Shown here: in pieces, positions 42,858 through 53,776 of the stretch | Layout of the letters: every line of letters starts with the position of its first letter | How positions within the stretch are numbered: position 1 is the stretch's first letter | Position numbers and translations under genes: made by a program | NCBI GenBank assembly: GCA_031216915.1 | Contig: CM062289.1 | Coordinates: forward strand, 393,540,674-393,604,673 | DNA: 64,000 bases | DNA from: Pictodentalium vernedei | Taxonomy: Eukaryota; Mollusca; Scaphopoda; Dentaliida; Dentaliidae | Direction: 5' to 3' | The notes under the pieces: model-generated | Seen by the model: only the letters and a program-made list of their open reading frames with translations | What the model was told of the DNA's origin: nothing | Database searches by the model: none

Positions 42858-43024
42858 CCAGAGGGTGAATTTGCTGATGCTATCCCATACAGTTGGCCAG
42901 TTTATCATCTGGGTACCTCTTCTGTTTAGGTTTGATACCTTGATTCAGACTGAGGTTCACAGAGGGTAAATTTAGCGATGCTACCCTGCTGTGCAGGGTA
43001 GCATCACCAAATTCACCCTCTGGG
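42858..43024. repeat. Direct and inverted repeats of a CAGAGGGTGAATTTG block
   Basis: A block (CAGAGGGTGAATTTGCTGAT) at 42870 recurs at 42957 and, inverted, at about 42990-43024, where it forms a hairpin through CTACCCTGCTGTGCAGGGTAG. The segment 43025-43433 holds nothing recognised. Confidence 0.6.
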
Positions 43025-43433
43025 GACCTAATTTTGCAGATGACAGTCTGCTTATTTTCTGGTTTGCCTCCAATGTGTTTAGTCCGCCTAAATCCGGGTA
43101 TTTATACTGTTTACACTGACAACACCACTATTTAGACTGAATTCAAGTACACTGAGTTGTGTTGAACACGTTATGTTTATTGTTTCACATTGTAGTTCGT
43201 AGCACTAATGTCGGTCTGTATGTTGCCAATATACCGGTGAATAAAAAAATTGTTATCTGTTGAAATCTACCGTTAGTTTCCTTATCTATGTCTCTATAGC
43301 AAAATAGATAGTCATGATTCGAAGCTTCCTTTAGAAAATTGATCCTAAAATAAAAATTGATTTATGCATTTAATAGTTCTAATGTATTTCACCACATCGC
43401 AATCTTATCCTTCGATGCCAACTGACAATTCCC

Positions 43434-44215
43434 TTACACCCAGTTCAGACGGATGCATTTTGGACGAATCTAATCCAATATTAGGTTCTATTTGAATTAT
43501 ACGCAACGATTATTCGTCTGTCTGCATCAAATAAATCTTTCAGTCGTATTTCAGATCAAGCTTCCCCCCGAGGACGATGCATTTTATGCATCTATTAGAT
43601 TCGACGCGTCGTTTGATTCAGACACTCGAACTAATGACGAATCTGATCTGATGTTAAGCTTGATGTTCGGCTATATTCGGGTATTATTGTTCTCATGCCG
43701 GTTTCTGCTAATTAGGGAATCCCTGTTGCCAAGACAGGAACCAAATTTACAATTGATTCAAACTGGTTATGTTAGAAAAGTCCAAAGCGGGCCCAGCATG
43801 GAAAGAGTTGACCCTTTACCTAACGTAACGGCCAAAACCGGCCAGCGCTATTCTCAAAAATCGCCAATTAATTTTCATTTTATTTTCATTTTTTGTCTCA
43901 AAAACATAGGTTATTACCCCTCATTGGAACGAGCTCGTCGAGCTCGTTCCAATGAGGGGTCATAACCTATGTTTTTGAGACAAAATATGGAAAAAATTAC
44001 TTATTCAAGAATTTTTTTTGCAAGTGTCGTCTGCTTTTCATATCAAGGAAAGAGTTAACAATAAACGGAGATTGTCGCAAGTATACCGAACAATTGAATT
44101 AGATTCAATGATAATGCGTAAGTCTGAATCAACGGGTATTTGGTGCGACTGGAGAAGCCTCTAGTATAATTAGATTAGATTCTTCCAAAATGCACCCGTC
44201 TGAACTGGAGGGTTA
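43434..44215 (-). mobile_element. Family E element, copy 2, carrying a subfamily-B MITE
   Basis: TTA lies at 43434-43436 and 44213-44215. The ends are CACCCAGTTCAGACGGATGC and the complement of CCAGTTCAGACGGGTGC. The family-E blocks run in the order opposite to copies 38925 and 52130. The MITE at 43808-44058 is absent from the other copies. Confidence 0.8.
43808..44058 (+). mobile_element. TTAA MITE, subfamily B
   Basis: The left junction is TTGA and the right is TTAA. The ends are CCCTTTACCTAACGTAACGG and AAGGAAAGAG. The long central palindrome is intact, with CATTGGAACGAGCTCGTCGA. Confidence 0.9.
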
Positions 44216-44301
44216 TCGAGGTCCAAAACTTAGACACTCGGTCGTTTGCATAATGAAACACAAGGTGATTTAATAAAAGGTTCGTGGATCAATTGTTATT
44301 T

Positions 44302-44641
44302 GCTTATTGGAGTTTAATGACACTTTCCACAACCAACTGCAAATCGTGTCGGACAATTTTACGGGTAGAGGAAGCCGGAGAAAAGCATCGAGTGGCGGCG
44401 AACGACTTTCAGACTCTCCATGTTACGAACTCTACACAAGCAGAGTTGGCAGCGGTTGAAGGCAAGTTCGCAATCGACGTGATGTGTACCTTAGTACACA
44501 GCGCCGACATGCCCCACGTGGGCAAGCTGGATTAAAAAAAGACTTTCCCGAAGACACATCACAGTTACAACTGATCAGGATCGAACCGCCGACCTTTTGG
44601 TATGAAGTCCAATGCTCTAACCATTAAGCCACCGAGCAGTG
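44302..44641 (-). mobile_element. SINE, second tail type
   Basis: In complement, CACTGCTCGGTGGCTTAATG starts a tRNA-like head with box B GGTTCGATCCTG. The body is diverged, and the tail is GTGTCATTAAACTCCAATAAG, lacking the CACCAATAAATA ending of the first type. Confidence 0.75.
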
Positions 44642-45633
44642 TTCACGCTGTCGGGTGCCAGTGTAGCCAACTGCACTAAAAGTTTTGATGTCAAAACATC
44701 TTCCTTGGATAAAATTTTGGCATCAAAAAGTTCCTTTCCATTGTGAAGGGAAGCCATTGCGACAGTGAAGAGCGCGATCGAAGACGAAACATAAAAAAAT
44801 TACCACTTCTTTTATCAATAAGGTGTTGGAAATAGTGTTTAGAAAACTTTCAATGTTAATTGTCAGTGAGTGGTAACGGGACATTGTTTTTACTTTAATA
44901 AATCACTGCAGGTTATCAAGTTTACAAAAGTCAGCATATAATGAGATAAATACTTCATACCGTCGCGAGTCACTCGCGACGGTATGAAATATTTATCTAA
45001 TTAAGACTCGCGATCCGCTAAGCCAAGAGAATTAACATTAATTAGTCGATTAATCTGTAATTGCGTAAGCGCAACAACTGGTACAAAAACCGACAGCAAT
45101 CAGCCTGGACATTAAATGAATCAGAAGCATATAGGTGTAATTTAGGTTACCGCCCTTTTCGCCTACCGATAATTTCGTCAGACCTTTCGAGTTCTGTTGG
45201 ATTTTCTTTCCGTCCGTTTACTCTTGAAACAATTGCCATTTCATTTTTTAAAACTCGATCAATTTATTTAGATCAAAAAGCGAAGTACATCCCCTCCCAT
45301 CCCATTTGGCACCAAAACACTTTGTTTGGCACCGAAATATCAAGAATAGATAAAAATGTGGCACCGGACTGTTTTTGAGCAAGCGTGAACATTGCTTCAT
45401 ACATCTACACAGTAACATCTAATGTTTTACGAAGTAATGGTAAATCGTACTTTTGGGTTGTAATCTGTGTGTCCCAAGTTTGAGATAACAGGTACAAAAC
45501 TGTTGGTACACGGCAGGCACTTACAACAGAAACAGTATGTGCAGATTTTGAATGTCAATGACTGTCCCTGCTAAAGCAAAAAGGGATTTCTAGTTGCGTT
45601 GCACACTGTTACAAACGACGGTTCCATTCAAGA
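44642..45633. other. Unannotated stretch
   Basis: A 55-bp hairpin lies at 44944-44998 (AGATAAATACTTCATACCGT / complement). An open frame at 45061-45378 (105 residues) shows no motif, signal peptide or splice context that I recognise. Confidence 0.35.
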
Positions 45634-45985
45634 TTTTTTCTTATTGGGGTTTAACGACACATTCGACAGCCAGTATCACCTCGTGTCGGGCAGTTTTACC
45701 GGTCGAGAAAGCCGGAGTACCCGGAGAGAACCAATGGCCAGCGACCATCAACTTTCAGACTCCCCCAACGTACTGACTCCCCACAAACGGGGTTAGCACC
45801 GGTTGAAGACAAATGCATCATCGACGTGCAGTATGCCGTAGTACAGAGCGCCACTGTGTCTCCCACGTGGACAATCGGAATTAAGTGCCTTGCCCAAGGA
45901 CACAACGCAGTTACCCCTGGCGGAGATCGAACCTTGAATCCTTAGGTTTGAAGTCCAAGACATTAACCACCGAGCTACGGCGCTC
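45634..45985 (-). mobile_element. tRNA-headed SINE, second tail type
   Basis: In complement the head is GAGCGCCGTAGCTCGGTGG, box B is GGTTCGATCTCC, and the body is GTTGTGTCCTTGGGCAAGGC. The tail is GTGTCGTTAAACCCCAATAA. A weak duplication (CCATTCARGA) flanks it. Confidence 0.8.
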
Positions 45986-46144
45986 CCCATTCAGGACTAA
46001 AGTTTTGAAACGGTTACAGCTGTAATTGAAAAGTATGCGCAGTGTAGGAATATGAACAGTAGGTTGGTAATACGTTTAGACATGTCACAGCTCATTCCAT
46101 TTGCAAGGCCCTAGTGTACGATACAAACCCAAATGATTTCTGGA

Positions 46145-46751
46145 TACTTGCAAAAAAATGCCTTGAAGAACTAAAATTTTCATATTGTGTCTTAGAAATA
46201 TAGCTTATCACCTCTCATGGGAACGAGCTCGTTCCAATGAGTGGTCATAAGTTATGTTTTGATACAGAAATTATTTATTTATTTAGTAAGGTTTGACGAC
46301 ACTGTAACAGCCAATCGGCGTCGGCGACAGTTGTACGGGTGGAGGAAGCCGGAGTACCCAGAGAGAACCACCGAGCAACGACAAGCAGTTGCCACATCCC
46401 CAACATCGTACCTCCGCCTTGCAGCATATACAAGGTTGGATTGGTTGAAGACACGTGCACCGTCGACGTGCAGTATGCCTTACTACACGACGTCATCGTG
46501 CCTCATGTGGACAATTGGGGTTAAGTGCCTTGCCCAAGGACATAACGCGAGAGTCCGAATCGATCGCTCAGACGGTCACCATTCAAGGACTAACCGGGCT
46601 CGACGTTGCTTATCTTCGGTGATCTGACGAGAACCGGTTGCCGCCACTCCACCGCGCCCCCTGATACAGAAATGGAAAAATAATAAAATTTGAGTGGGGA
46701 CTTTGTGAATAGTTTTGGCCAATTATTTTTGTTGCATTAGGTAAAAGTTAA
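46145..46751 (-). mobile_element. Subfamily-B MITE interrupted by a SINE
   Basis: The left part (ACTTGCAAAAAAATGCCTTG, the hairpin GGGAACGAGCTCGTTCCAAT) and right part (AGTTTTGGCCAATT, GGTAAAAG-TTAA) are pieces of one diverged B element. They are separated by the SINE with its 12-bp duplication. Confidence 0.7.
46272..46661 (-). mobile_element. SINE with a 5S-rRNA-like head
   Basis: The duplication TGATACAGAAAT (46260-46271 and 46662-46673) is perfect. The body and tail belong to the main SINE (ATGTCCTTGGGCAAGGCACT; tail GTCGTCAAACCTTACTAAAT). The head is not tRNA-like: in complement at about 46566-46640 it reads CTCGTCAGATCACCGAAGAT, AAGCAACGTCGAGCCCGG, TTAGTCCTTGAATGG and TGACCGTCTGAG. These follow the internal promoter of 5S rRNA (box A, intermediate element, box C) in order and spacing. 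A 5S-derived promoter defines SINE3-type elements. The first 40 nt of a normal 5S gene are not matched, so it is not a functional 5S gene. Confidence 0.8.
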
Positions 46752-47155
46752 AACGGATATTGGGTAAATGAAGAAAATCTGAGGCAGTATTAACTTCCGA
46801 CCAGAATAAACACCACCGGCAAATAAATCCTCCTAGAACAGATCTATGGATTTGTTCATTTAAATCTTGCCTTCGTAGAGTAAGATCAAACAAAGATGCT
46901 GACTGTACAATTAACCTACACTGCTGTTGCTCAAATAAGATAGGGCAGTCTCGAAGACTGATGGTGCAAACCGTTCTCTTCAAGTTGCGATAATACGCTT
47001 CCACTGAATGTAGTGCGATATGGTTTTGTAAAACACATCCCGTACTACCTTTTTCTGCATGGCAAAACAGCGAGAGTAATATAACTCCCATGTTTTCAAT
47101 GATGTTCCATTTTTCAAAGTAAATGGGCGATAAGTGATACTTGTTTGCACATTAG
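46752..47155. other. Unannotated stretch
   Basis: A minus-strand open frame (46723-47091, 122 residues) has no motif I recognise, and no splice or repeat signal supports it. Confidence 0.3.
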
Positions 47156-47166
47156 ATATGGTTGTG

Positions 47167-47723
47167 GAAGCGCGGTGGCTCAGTGGTTACGACATTAAAC
47201 TATTATTCCCGCCAGGAGTAACTGTGTTGTGTCCTTAGGCAATGCACTTCATCCCGATTGCCCGCTTGTGTGCACGGTGGCGCTGTGTACTAAGGCGTAC
47301 TGTACGTCGATGGTGCAGCTGTCTTCAATCAATGCTAACCTTGCTTGTGTGGAGTTAGTACGTTGGGGAGTCCGGCAGTTGCTCGCCGTTGCTCGGTGGT
47401 TCTCTCTGACTACTCCGGCTTCCCCCACCCGCAAACCTGCACGACACGAGGTGATTCTGGCTGTCGAAAGTGTCGTTAACCCTTTACCTAACGAATCGCC
47501 CGCATCCGCTCGCGTGATATGCAAATTGAGCAGTTGAAAAAAATTTATTTTTCAAAATATTTCAACAAAACCATATCATGTGACCCCTCATTGGAACGAG
47601 CTCATTGAGCTCATTCCAATGAGGGGACACATGATATGGTTTTGTTGAAATTTTTTGAAAAATGTTCAAAAATTACATTTAAAATAATAAATTTTGATAT
47701 CGTCTGCGTTGGTTATATCCCAA

Positions 47724-47774
<51 letters not shown>
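47167..47774 (+). mobile_element. tRNA-headed SINE interrupted by a subfamily-A MITE
   Basis: The head AAGCGCGGTGGCTCAGTGG and body run to GTGTCGTTAA at 47479. The MITE follows. The SINE then resumes with TCCCAATAAATAAATA (tail to about 47774). The duplication ATATGGTTGTG lies at 47156-47166 and 47775-47785. The box B region is diverged. Confidence 0.85.
47476..47711 (-). mobile_element. TTAA MITE, subfamily A, inside a SINE
   Basis: The left junction is TTAA with CCCTTTACCTAACGAATCGC. The right end is damaged (GCGTTGG-TTATA in place of GCGTTGGGTAAAGGG-TTAA). The target is the TTAA of the GTCGTTAAACCCCAATAA tail motif seen uninterrupted in the SINE at 45634. Confidence 0.85.
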
Positions 47775-47785
47775 ATATGGTTGTG

Positions 47786-49200
47786 CCCTCGTACAGTAAC
47801 CATTCCTTCATTTTGCTCCAATTTCGGCATTGGATCGCGATCAGATTTAGGGCTGTGGTTACATCTGACATTGTCGTTGCACTTACATTTGATTATTCCG
47901 TCTAGCCTGGGCCCGACGATAAGATGAAAACGCCCGGTAGACGACATTAATATTATGGCGTGCAATTCTTGTTATCAGGTTACTGTAGTTTGAGGACACG
48001 CATTTTTCGAAACGCTTGAGAGAAAGGCACCGTTTTATGTAACTTGAGCCTCTCTTCCCGTTATATATTTTAAGGGTTATTCCTTTTACAGGGTGAGCAA
48101 TCTTAAAAAATATACAATGCCCCGTGGTGACCAAGTTTGGTTGAGTCAATATGGTGAGGCCATAGGGAACGAATTTACCTCAGGTATCAAATATATCCGA
48201 TCCCCTAAAATAGATGACGCATTTTATGCTCAGTTCCGCGGGGACGCCGGAAGCACGGGGTAGAATAGGCAGTTGCCCTCCCTGCCTCCGAACCACGCGG
48301 ACGGGAGAGGGCAGACAATGCCATTCCCAGGTTCGTCACTCAATTTTTTCAGTGATTTATTCTCGCAGTAAAGCTAAGATACACCCAAATCCATTCTTGG
48401 AGCTTTCACAATTCAGTGCGGTGTTTGGGAGAAGGTGCTCCCGTTTGGTGGGAGAGGGCTGCTCTTATCTTAAAGTCTCTCATCTTCGGCGTGTCGTGGC
48501 GGGGCTGCTAGAGCGAGTAAATGCCCTTTCCCCGGGGTCTGACCCCCTTGCCATGAAGTGCTTCCGCCCCCCCCCCCCCCCGTTCCGAAATCATAGATGC
48601 ACTAATACAGAGCTCTCTAATTGTCGGGCACTGTAAATCAAATTTGATACACCAGTGGGGTGTATGGTCATGTATGTGGCAAGCAAAATTTGGGTAAAAA
48701 AACATTAACAATAATTTGCGTCGGGCAATCACATGTCAATTGCAGTTATGTTGGGCAGCTGTATCATGTTTCCTGGTCGATGTTGTAAAGTATAATGCCC
48801 AACGATTGCCCGCCGAATGCGACGTCCGTGTCTGAGAAAACATTGGAGGGTGAGACACCTCTTCACCCCAGCCCCGAGATTTTACGGCCATAGCTTAATC
48901 CACAAAATGAATTCTGTGTCGAAAAGCCAGAATTTCGAAGTACCTCATACTGCAACCAACAAGGCACACCTAGTAGAGTAGAGACTAGGCAGGTCACGAA
49001 GGTGCCCACGGTATTATGGCGATTTGTTACCACCTATTCGCGAACACGCTCTTCTACACATCAAATCGTCAAATCTGCCGAGCAAAAAACGCAAAACAAA
49101 TTTAACTGATTTTATATCAGTTTTTTTTTTTCAAGTGAACAAGTTAGTTATATGGTAAGTTGATTTAGACGATGCAGGGGCCAGGGAAGAGATATGTGGC
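47786..49200. other. Unannotated stretch
   Basis: A C-run occurs at 48569-48583. The segment 48220-48340 is GC-rich (CGCGGGGACGCCGGAAGCAC). No gene or repeat family is recognised. Confidence 0.35.
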
Positions 49201-49506
49201 CACACCTGGTGTGTCTACCTTTCATCCCCTCTTTTGCGTTCTCTTCACGGATTCGTTTTCTTCGTCTCCTTTGTCCTCGTCTTGGATGGAGATTTAGGAG
49301 GTGTCTTTATTGGAGATAGTGGTTTTGGTGGTGTCTTGATTGGAGAGATCAACCTTTCTTTTTCTTCTATTTTTGTGATGTTGTTTTTTTTATTGTTAGA
49401 TGTACGATTGAATTCTCAGAGCAACAAGTGCCTTTATTCTTGGCGCCTCTGTGTTATTGGTTATGGTCGCTTTCCCGGTGGAGCTCTGGTTCAGATGTGG
49501 GGGTGC

Positions 49507-49581
<75 letters not shown>

Positions 49582-50300
49582 AGGTATCATAAGGATTTTT
49601 CCATCACCACTGCGTTGTGCCCGCGCTGTTGACAGATCTTTGAGGTAATCTTTTCCTTTCTCTACTTCTTCTCATCTTTCTTCTTTTGAAAGAATTTCTT
49701 CGGGCGTCGGGCGTCGGGCGTCCCGGCGCTTGGTCAATGGGCTCGTCTTCTTTCTTTTCTTATTATCTGTGGCAGGGGTTGGTCTTGTCTCCTTCGGGTG
49801 AGGACCAATGTAAGAGGAGATTCTCTTAATAAATATGATACCTCTATCCGAAGGAGGTGCCTGCTGGTTCTCTGTCACAAATTCCACTATTGGGTAAATG
49901 CTCTCACCCTTTACTTGGAAACCGCAAGTGGGAGGATAAGAGATGTTCAGACCTAACAGGGATCCCTTGTTCTATTCTGGCATTTCCATGGTTTCCGACA
50001 GATGTCCATTCCATTTCACCTTCCTTCGACGTTATATTTTGGTACAAGTGGTTAAGCATTATCCACCCATCACCATCCATATCAATATATACCTTTCTTC
50101 TTTCAGTTAATTCTTCACTGTTAGATTCATTCGGCTTTCCTACTTGTTTCCATCTCAAGAACGACTGTTTGGGTTGGATTTCTGACCAACCCTGCAATAA
50201 TGTTTCACAATTGGAGTACTTTTGTTTGCCTCGTAAAGCAGCTCAGTCAAATGAAGAATTTTTCTTTCGATGGAATCTGTAGATAGAAATGGGGACGGAA
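49201..50300 (-). pseudogene. Minus-strand coding remnant, unassigned, with (AG)n
   Basis: Collinear minus-strand frames read GWSEIQPKQSFLRWKQVGKP, then after a frameshift near 49907 IVEFVTENQQAP and SDRGIIFIKRISSYIG, then a basic stretch (KKRKKTSPLTKRRDARRP). The order and basic content could be a retroelement ORF, but it lies downstream of the LINE endonuclease at 50.4-51.7 kb, where an RT would be expected. I cannot assign it. The (AG)n tract at 49508-49571 interrupts the region. Confidence 0.3.
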
Positions 50301-50567
50301 GTTTCAAATTCTTTTTAGTATAGTTTTTGTACAAGTCAACTTTACATTTGTATCACTTTGGTCTTGTTTTACATTGTAATACTGCAGTCTCTTTCTTTGA
50401 ATTCAGCATAAGCTTCAAAACTGCAGACACTGGTACGTGATCTGATACATTACCATGTTCCCTGTCTGCAATACGGATATCCACATTTTTTTTACCTTCT
50501 TGTCATTCATGAAGATACAGTCTGTGCGAAACTCTTCCCATTAAAGTGAATGAAAGTATTATTAGTT

Positions 50568-51065
50568 ATCCTTGTGTTTTCCAGGGTGTATGGGAATGGG
50601 ATTTTACACCGGTTTGGGAACTCATACACCCTGAGGCGAAGCCGAAGGGTGTATGAGTTTCCAAACCGGTGTAAATTCTCACACACCCTGGAAAACACAA
50701 GGATAACGGATTTATTTCCAAGAATTTTGGTGTACTTGATACTTTAACCTATATTGTGGGCAAAAACTGACAGAAAATTTGTACTTTGCAATTTTCGTAA
50801 ATAAAACTAGACAAATATGGATGTCATTGGAACTGGCTCAATGAGCCAGTTCCAATGACATCCATATCTGTAATATTTTACTGCAGAGAAATATTAAATT
50901 TCCTGTATTTTTATTTTTGTTCTAACATAACCGAGCAGAAGGTATAAATTAATAATTAATAATTGGGACTTTTTTTAGCCATATAGCCTGCTATTTTATA
51001 TTCTTGTGGATTGCAAGTTACACCGTACCTCGCAGCCAATCAAAATGCAGTATTTTGTTTCATTT
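50568..51065 (-). repeat. Composite repeat K, copy 2
   Basis: This is the reverse complement of 2785-3321, with P2 at 50568-50707 and P1 at 50816-50868 (CATTGGAACTGGCTC / GAGCCAGTTCCAATG). It interrupts the LINE endonuclease between FPNET and TFIHFNG. Confidence 0.8.
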
Positions 51066-51294
51066 GGAAATAAAGGTTTGTCTATATTGATGGTGGCTAG
51101 CTTATTCTTGGTTATGAATTCGTCAAATGTTATGTCACGATCAAACCCTTTTCTCATCTTCAGTGAAGCATTCCAATCGCCGCAGAAAATCATTATGTGA
51201 CTGTCTTCACATTTCACCTTGATCTCAGCAATTTCATCCAAGAGCTCAATGACCTTCACATCTTGTTCTTTATCTCATTTGGTTGGCATATCGT

Positions 51295-51365
51295 GCCCTG
51301 AGTTTCAATGTGTTCTATGGTGCCTACTGGCAGCCTACTGGCACATAGAACACATTGGAACCCAG
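51295..51365. repeat. Foldback repeat F, copy 2
   Basis: The arms GCCCTGAGTTTCAATGTGTT and complement have a short loop CTACTGGCAGCCTACTGG. TA flanks are inferred from restoration of the LINE frame. Confidence 0.75.
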
Positions 51366-51680
51366 GGGATGATATATACGGCTACTAAACAAATGGGTGG
51401 ACTGGATGGAATCTCTACAACAATGATGTTCTCTGAGCCATCGGGAAGGGGTTTAGGGTTTGGAATCGACCTCTTCGGTATAATTGTAACTCCTCCGTGA
51501 TCACATGGTATGTGAGACGGAGAAATAGGGACATGTTCATCAATGCATTTGGAAAAAGACAATAATTCATGATTCATGGTTCTCAAGAATTTGTTTTCAA
51601 ATTTAAGTAACCAGTGTCCTTGAATGCATAAAAGTGTGGCGTCATGTAGTAACGTGTTGATATACAATAGTTTCTTTTTA

Positions 51681-52129
51681 TCTCATGAGTATTGAAGGAT
51701 ACGATTTTCAGTGGAAGCTGTTGTGGGGGGCGGGGGGGGGGGGGGGGCTACCACATGGACATTGACGTCTGACGTCATTCCCCTATTAGACGTGTTGTGA
51801 ACGATATTTTCCGTTATGAGATATTTGACGGTAATTATACGATGAAATATGTAACACAAATGCCTTATTTTGACACATGTGCATGCTTGACAAAATTTGG
51901 GTGTTGTGCACGTGCATCCTGTCCACCCCGTTCCACCGTCTCTATTTCAATGTCACTCATGATGAGATCCACCCCGATTTGCGTTGCATTACATGGTTTA
52001 ATGTATGTGGCTATATGCGCATATTTAACCTTTTTCCTTCTCTTAAATCTTTTCTCATGAAAAATTGTTAGTGAATAATCCATGGTTTGCCCTTTGCGTG
52101 AATTTGTTCGTTGCTATTCGGTAGTTGCA
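51681..52129. other. Unannotated stretch
   Basis: It contains a G-run at 51726-51747. No feature is otherwise recognised. Confidence 0.4.
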
Positions 52130-52643
52130 TTACCCCAGTTCAGACGGACGTATTTTGGACGAATCTAATCTTATTGTATTAGATGTATATCTAGTCGCAG
52201 TCGCACCTTATCCACATTGATTCACACGCACGCATTATCGTCGAATCTAATTCAATTGCGGGGATATACTTGTAACTCACTCCTTGGGCTGTTTCCCCGC
52301 TGGGCCCGCTCTGGACATTTCTAACATAACAAATTCGAATCATTTGTAAATGTGGCAACAGGGATTCCCTAATTAGCATAAACCGGTATGCGAACGATAA
52401 TACCCGATCACAACCGAACATCGGCGGAACATTAGATTCGTAGCCAGTTGGAGTGTCTGAATCAAACGACGCATCGAATCTTACAGATGCATTAAATGCA
52501 GTGCTCCCAGACGAAGATTCGTCTGAAATGCAACTGAAAGATTTATTTGATTTAGACAGATGAATAATCGTCGCATATAATTCAAATATAACCTAATATT
52601 AGATTAGATTCGTCCAAAATGCGTCCGTCTGAACAGGGTGTTA
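52130..52643 (+). mobile_element. Family E element, copy 3, uninterrupted
   Basis: TTA lies at 52130-52132 and 52641-52643. The ends are CCCCAGTTCAGACGGACGTA and the complement of CACCCTGTTCAGACGGACGC. It is 514 bp without the insertions seen in copies 1 and 2, so it gives the base structure of the family. Confidence 0.8.
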
Positions 52644-52982
52644 CTGTACACCATTGCCACGAGAATCTTTCCACAATGATAGCTCAGTCACTAACTGGAC
52701 GCGTCTAGCTTACTCTCAAGTGGCCACGAGCCGTCTTTTCTATGATTTTGAAAATACAGTCTGTCAGATTGTTACTAATATGTAAAAACCAGAAACCTGT
52801 TCAACAGGTTCTATGACACCGACGGTCAGATAATTATGTGCGGAAAAACGCAAGATTTGAGCAGTCTTTTTTATCTCATCAAGTATCTTAATTAATTATA
52901 CTCTTAATAATAGTTTTATGTTTAATAAACCGCTCTCATTGTCAAGACCTGTACGATCTGAATGGCAAGATGTGAAACTATA

Positions 52983-53231
52983 TTAACACTTTCGCTGCCG
53001 AAAGCGACTATTGTCACCTATTTTATGATGATTATCTGTACGTTCTGGTATGCGCAGATCAAACCTATCATCTGATTAATTGTTGGAAAGGGCTCAGAGA
53101 GCCCTTTCCAACAATTAATCAGATGATAGAGTTTCAAGTATGTCATAATTTTTATTAAACTTCCTCGCATAAAGGCGTACATAGAGGTCCTCCATATATG
53201 GATAAAGTGGGCGTGACAGTGAAAGGGTTAA
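52983..53231. mobile_element. TTAA MITE, separate family (CACTTTCGCTGCC ends)
   Basis: TTAA lies at 52983-52986 and 53228-53231. The ends are CACTTTCGCTGCCG and GACAGTGAAAGGG. The central hairpin is GTTGGAAAGGGCTCAGAGAG and complement (53066-53132), a variant of the GGAAC...GCTC hairpin seen in subfamilies A and B. Confidence 0.8.
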
Positions 53232-53732
53232 TTCACTCTATTCTTCGCACTATCTGGTCAGAGTAAATCACATAACATTATATCACACTGTATGTATTAA
53301 AGTTTGTACAGAGATTGCGAGTACATTTACCGATCATCAGAACACTTGAACCCGAGAAGTTGTCTTAAAATACCCCTTTCGTTAATTACACCTTATCGAT
53401 TGAACATGTTTTATTGGGATAATCGATAAGAAATTAATTATTAGAATTCGATATCTAAAATGTTGCTGGCGTTAGCATATCTGAAACAGATCTGGTGTAA
53501 AATGATTTGTTTAATGGATGACATTACGGTAATGGCAGTAACGAGTATCTACCTTTCAACATTGCATTCAAACGAGATGGTCGTGTACAGTTCTTCTTCT
53601 AGAAGTTGGACCAACTTCGTATATATCAACGTGCAAGTTCAGTAATATTAAACCAATTCTATAATGTAGTTCTGGGTGGCTGTAGGGTTGCATATTACTG
53701 TTCCTTCCAACAAATTCGTATTTCACTGTGTC
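53232..53732. other. Unannotated stretch
   Basis: No gene, RNA or repeat is recognised. Confidence 0.4.
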
Positions 53733-53776
53733 GTCGACTTTACCCAAAGCAGACGATATGAAAATTTATTATACCT
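53733..53776 (+). mobile_element. Subfamily-A MITE, left-end fragment
   Basis: CTTTACCCAAAGCAGACGAT plus 20 bp of the A arm end at a TA, where the Tc1-type sequence begins. Confidence 0.65.

Larger units (their letters stand above)
50370..51680 (-). mobile_element. LINE apurinic endonuclease (EEP) domain, interrupted twice
   Basis: On the minus strand: LLCIQGHWLLKFE, PSHIPCDHGGVTIIPK, DGSENIIVVEI and LVAVY lie to the right of foldback F (51295-51365). KVIELLDEIAEIKVKCEDSH and FCGDWNASL (catalytic D and N) follow, then repeat K (50568-51065), then TFIHFNGKSFAQT and SDHVPVSAVL (catalytic SDH). Joining across F at TA gives VAVYMPTK. These are the exonuclease-endonuclease-phosphatase motifs of non-LTR ORF2. 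No RT follows. Confidence 0.8.

Noticed and set aside
45061-45378. 105-residue open frame as a gene
   Set aside because: There is no motif, splice context or repeat support; this length is expected by chance in 64 kb.
46566-46640. Functional 5S rRNA gene
   Set aside because: Only the internal promoter region is matched; the 5' 40 nt and the 3' end are missing and it is embedded in a SINE.
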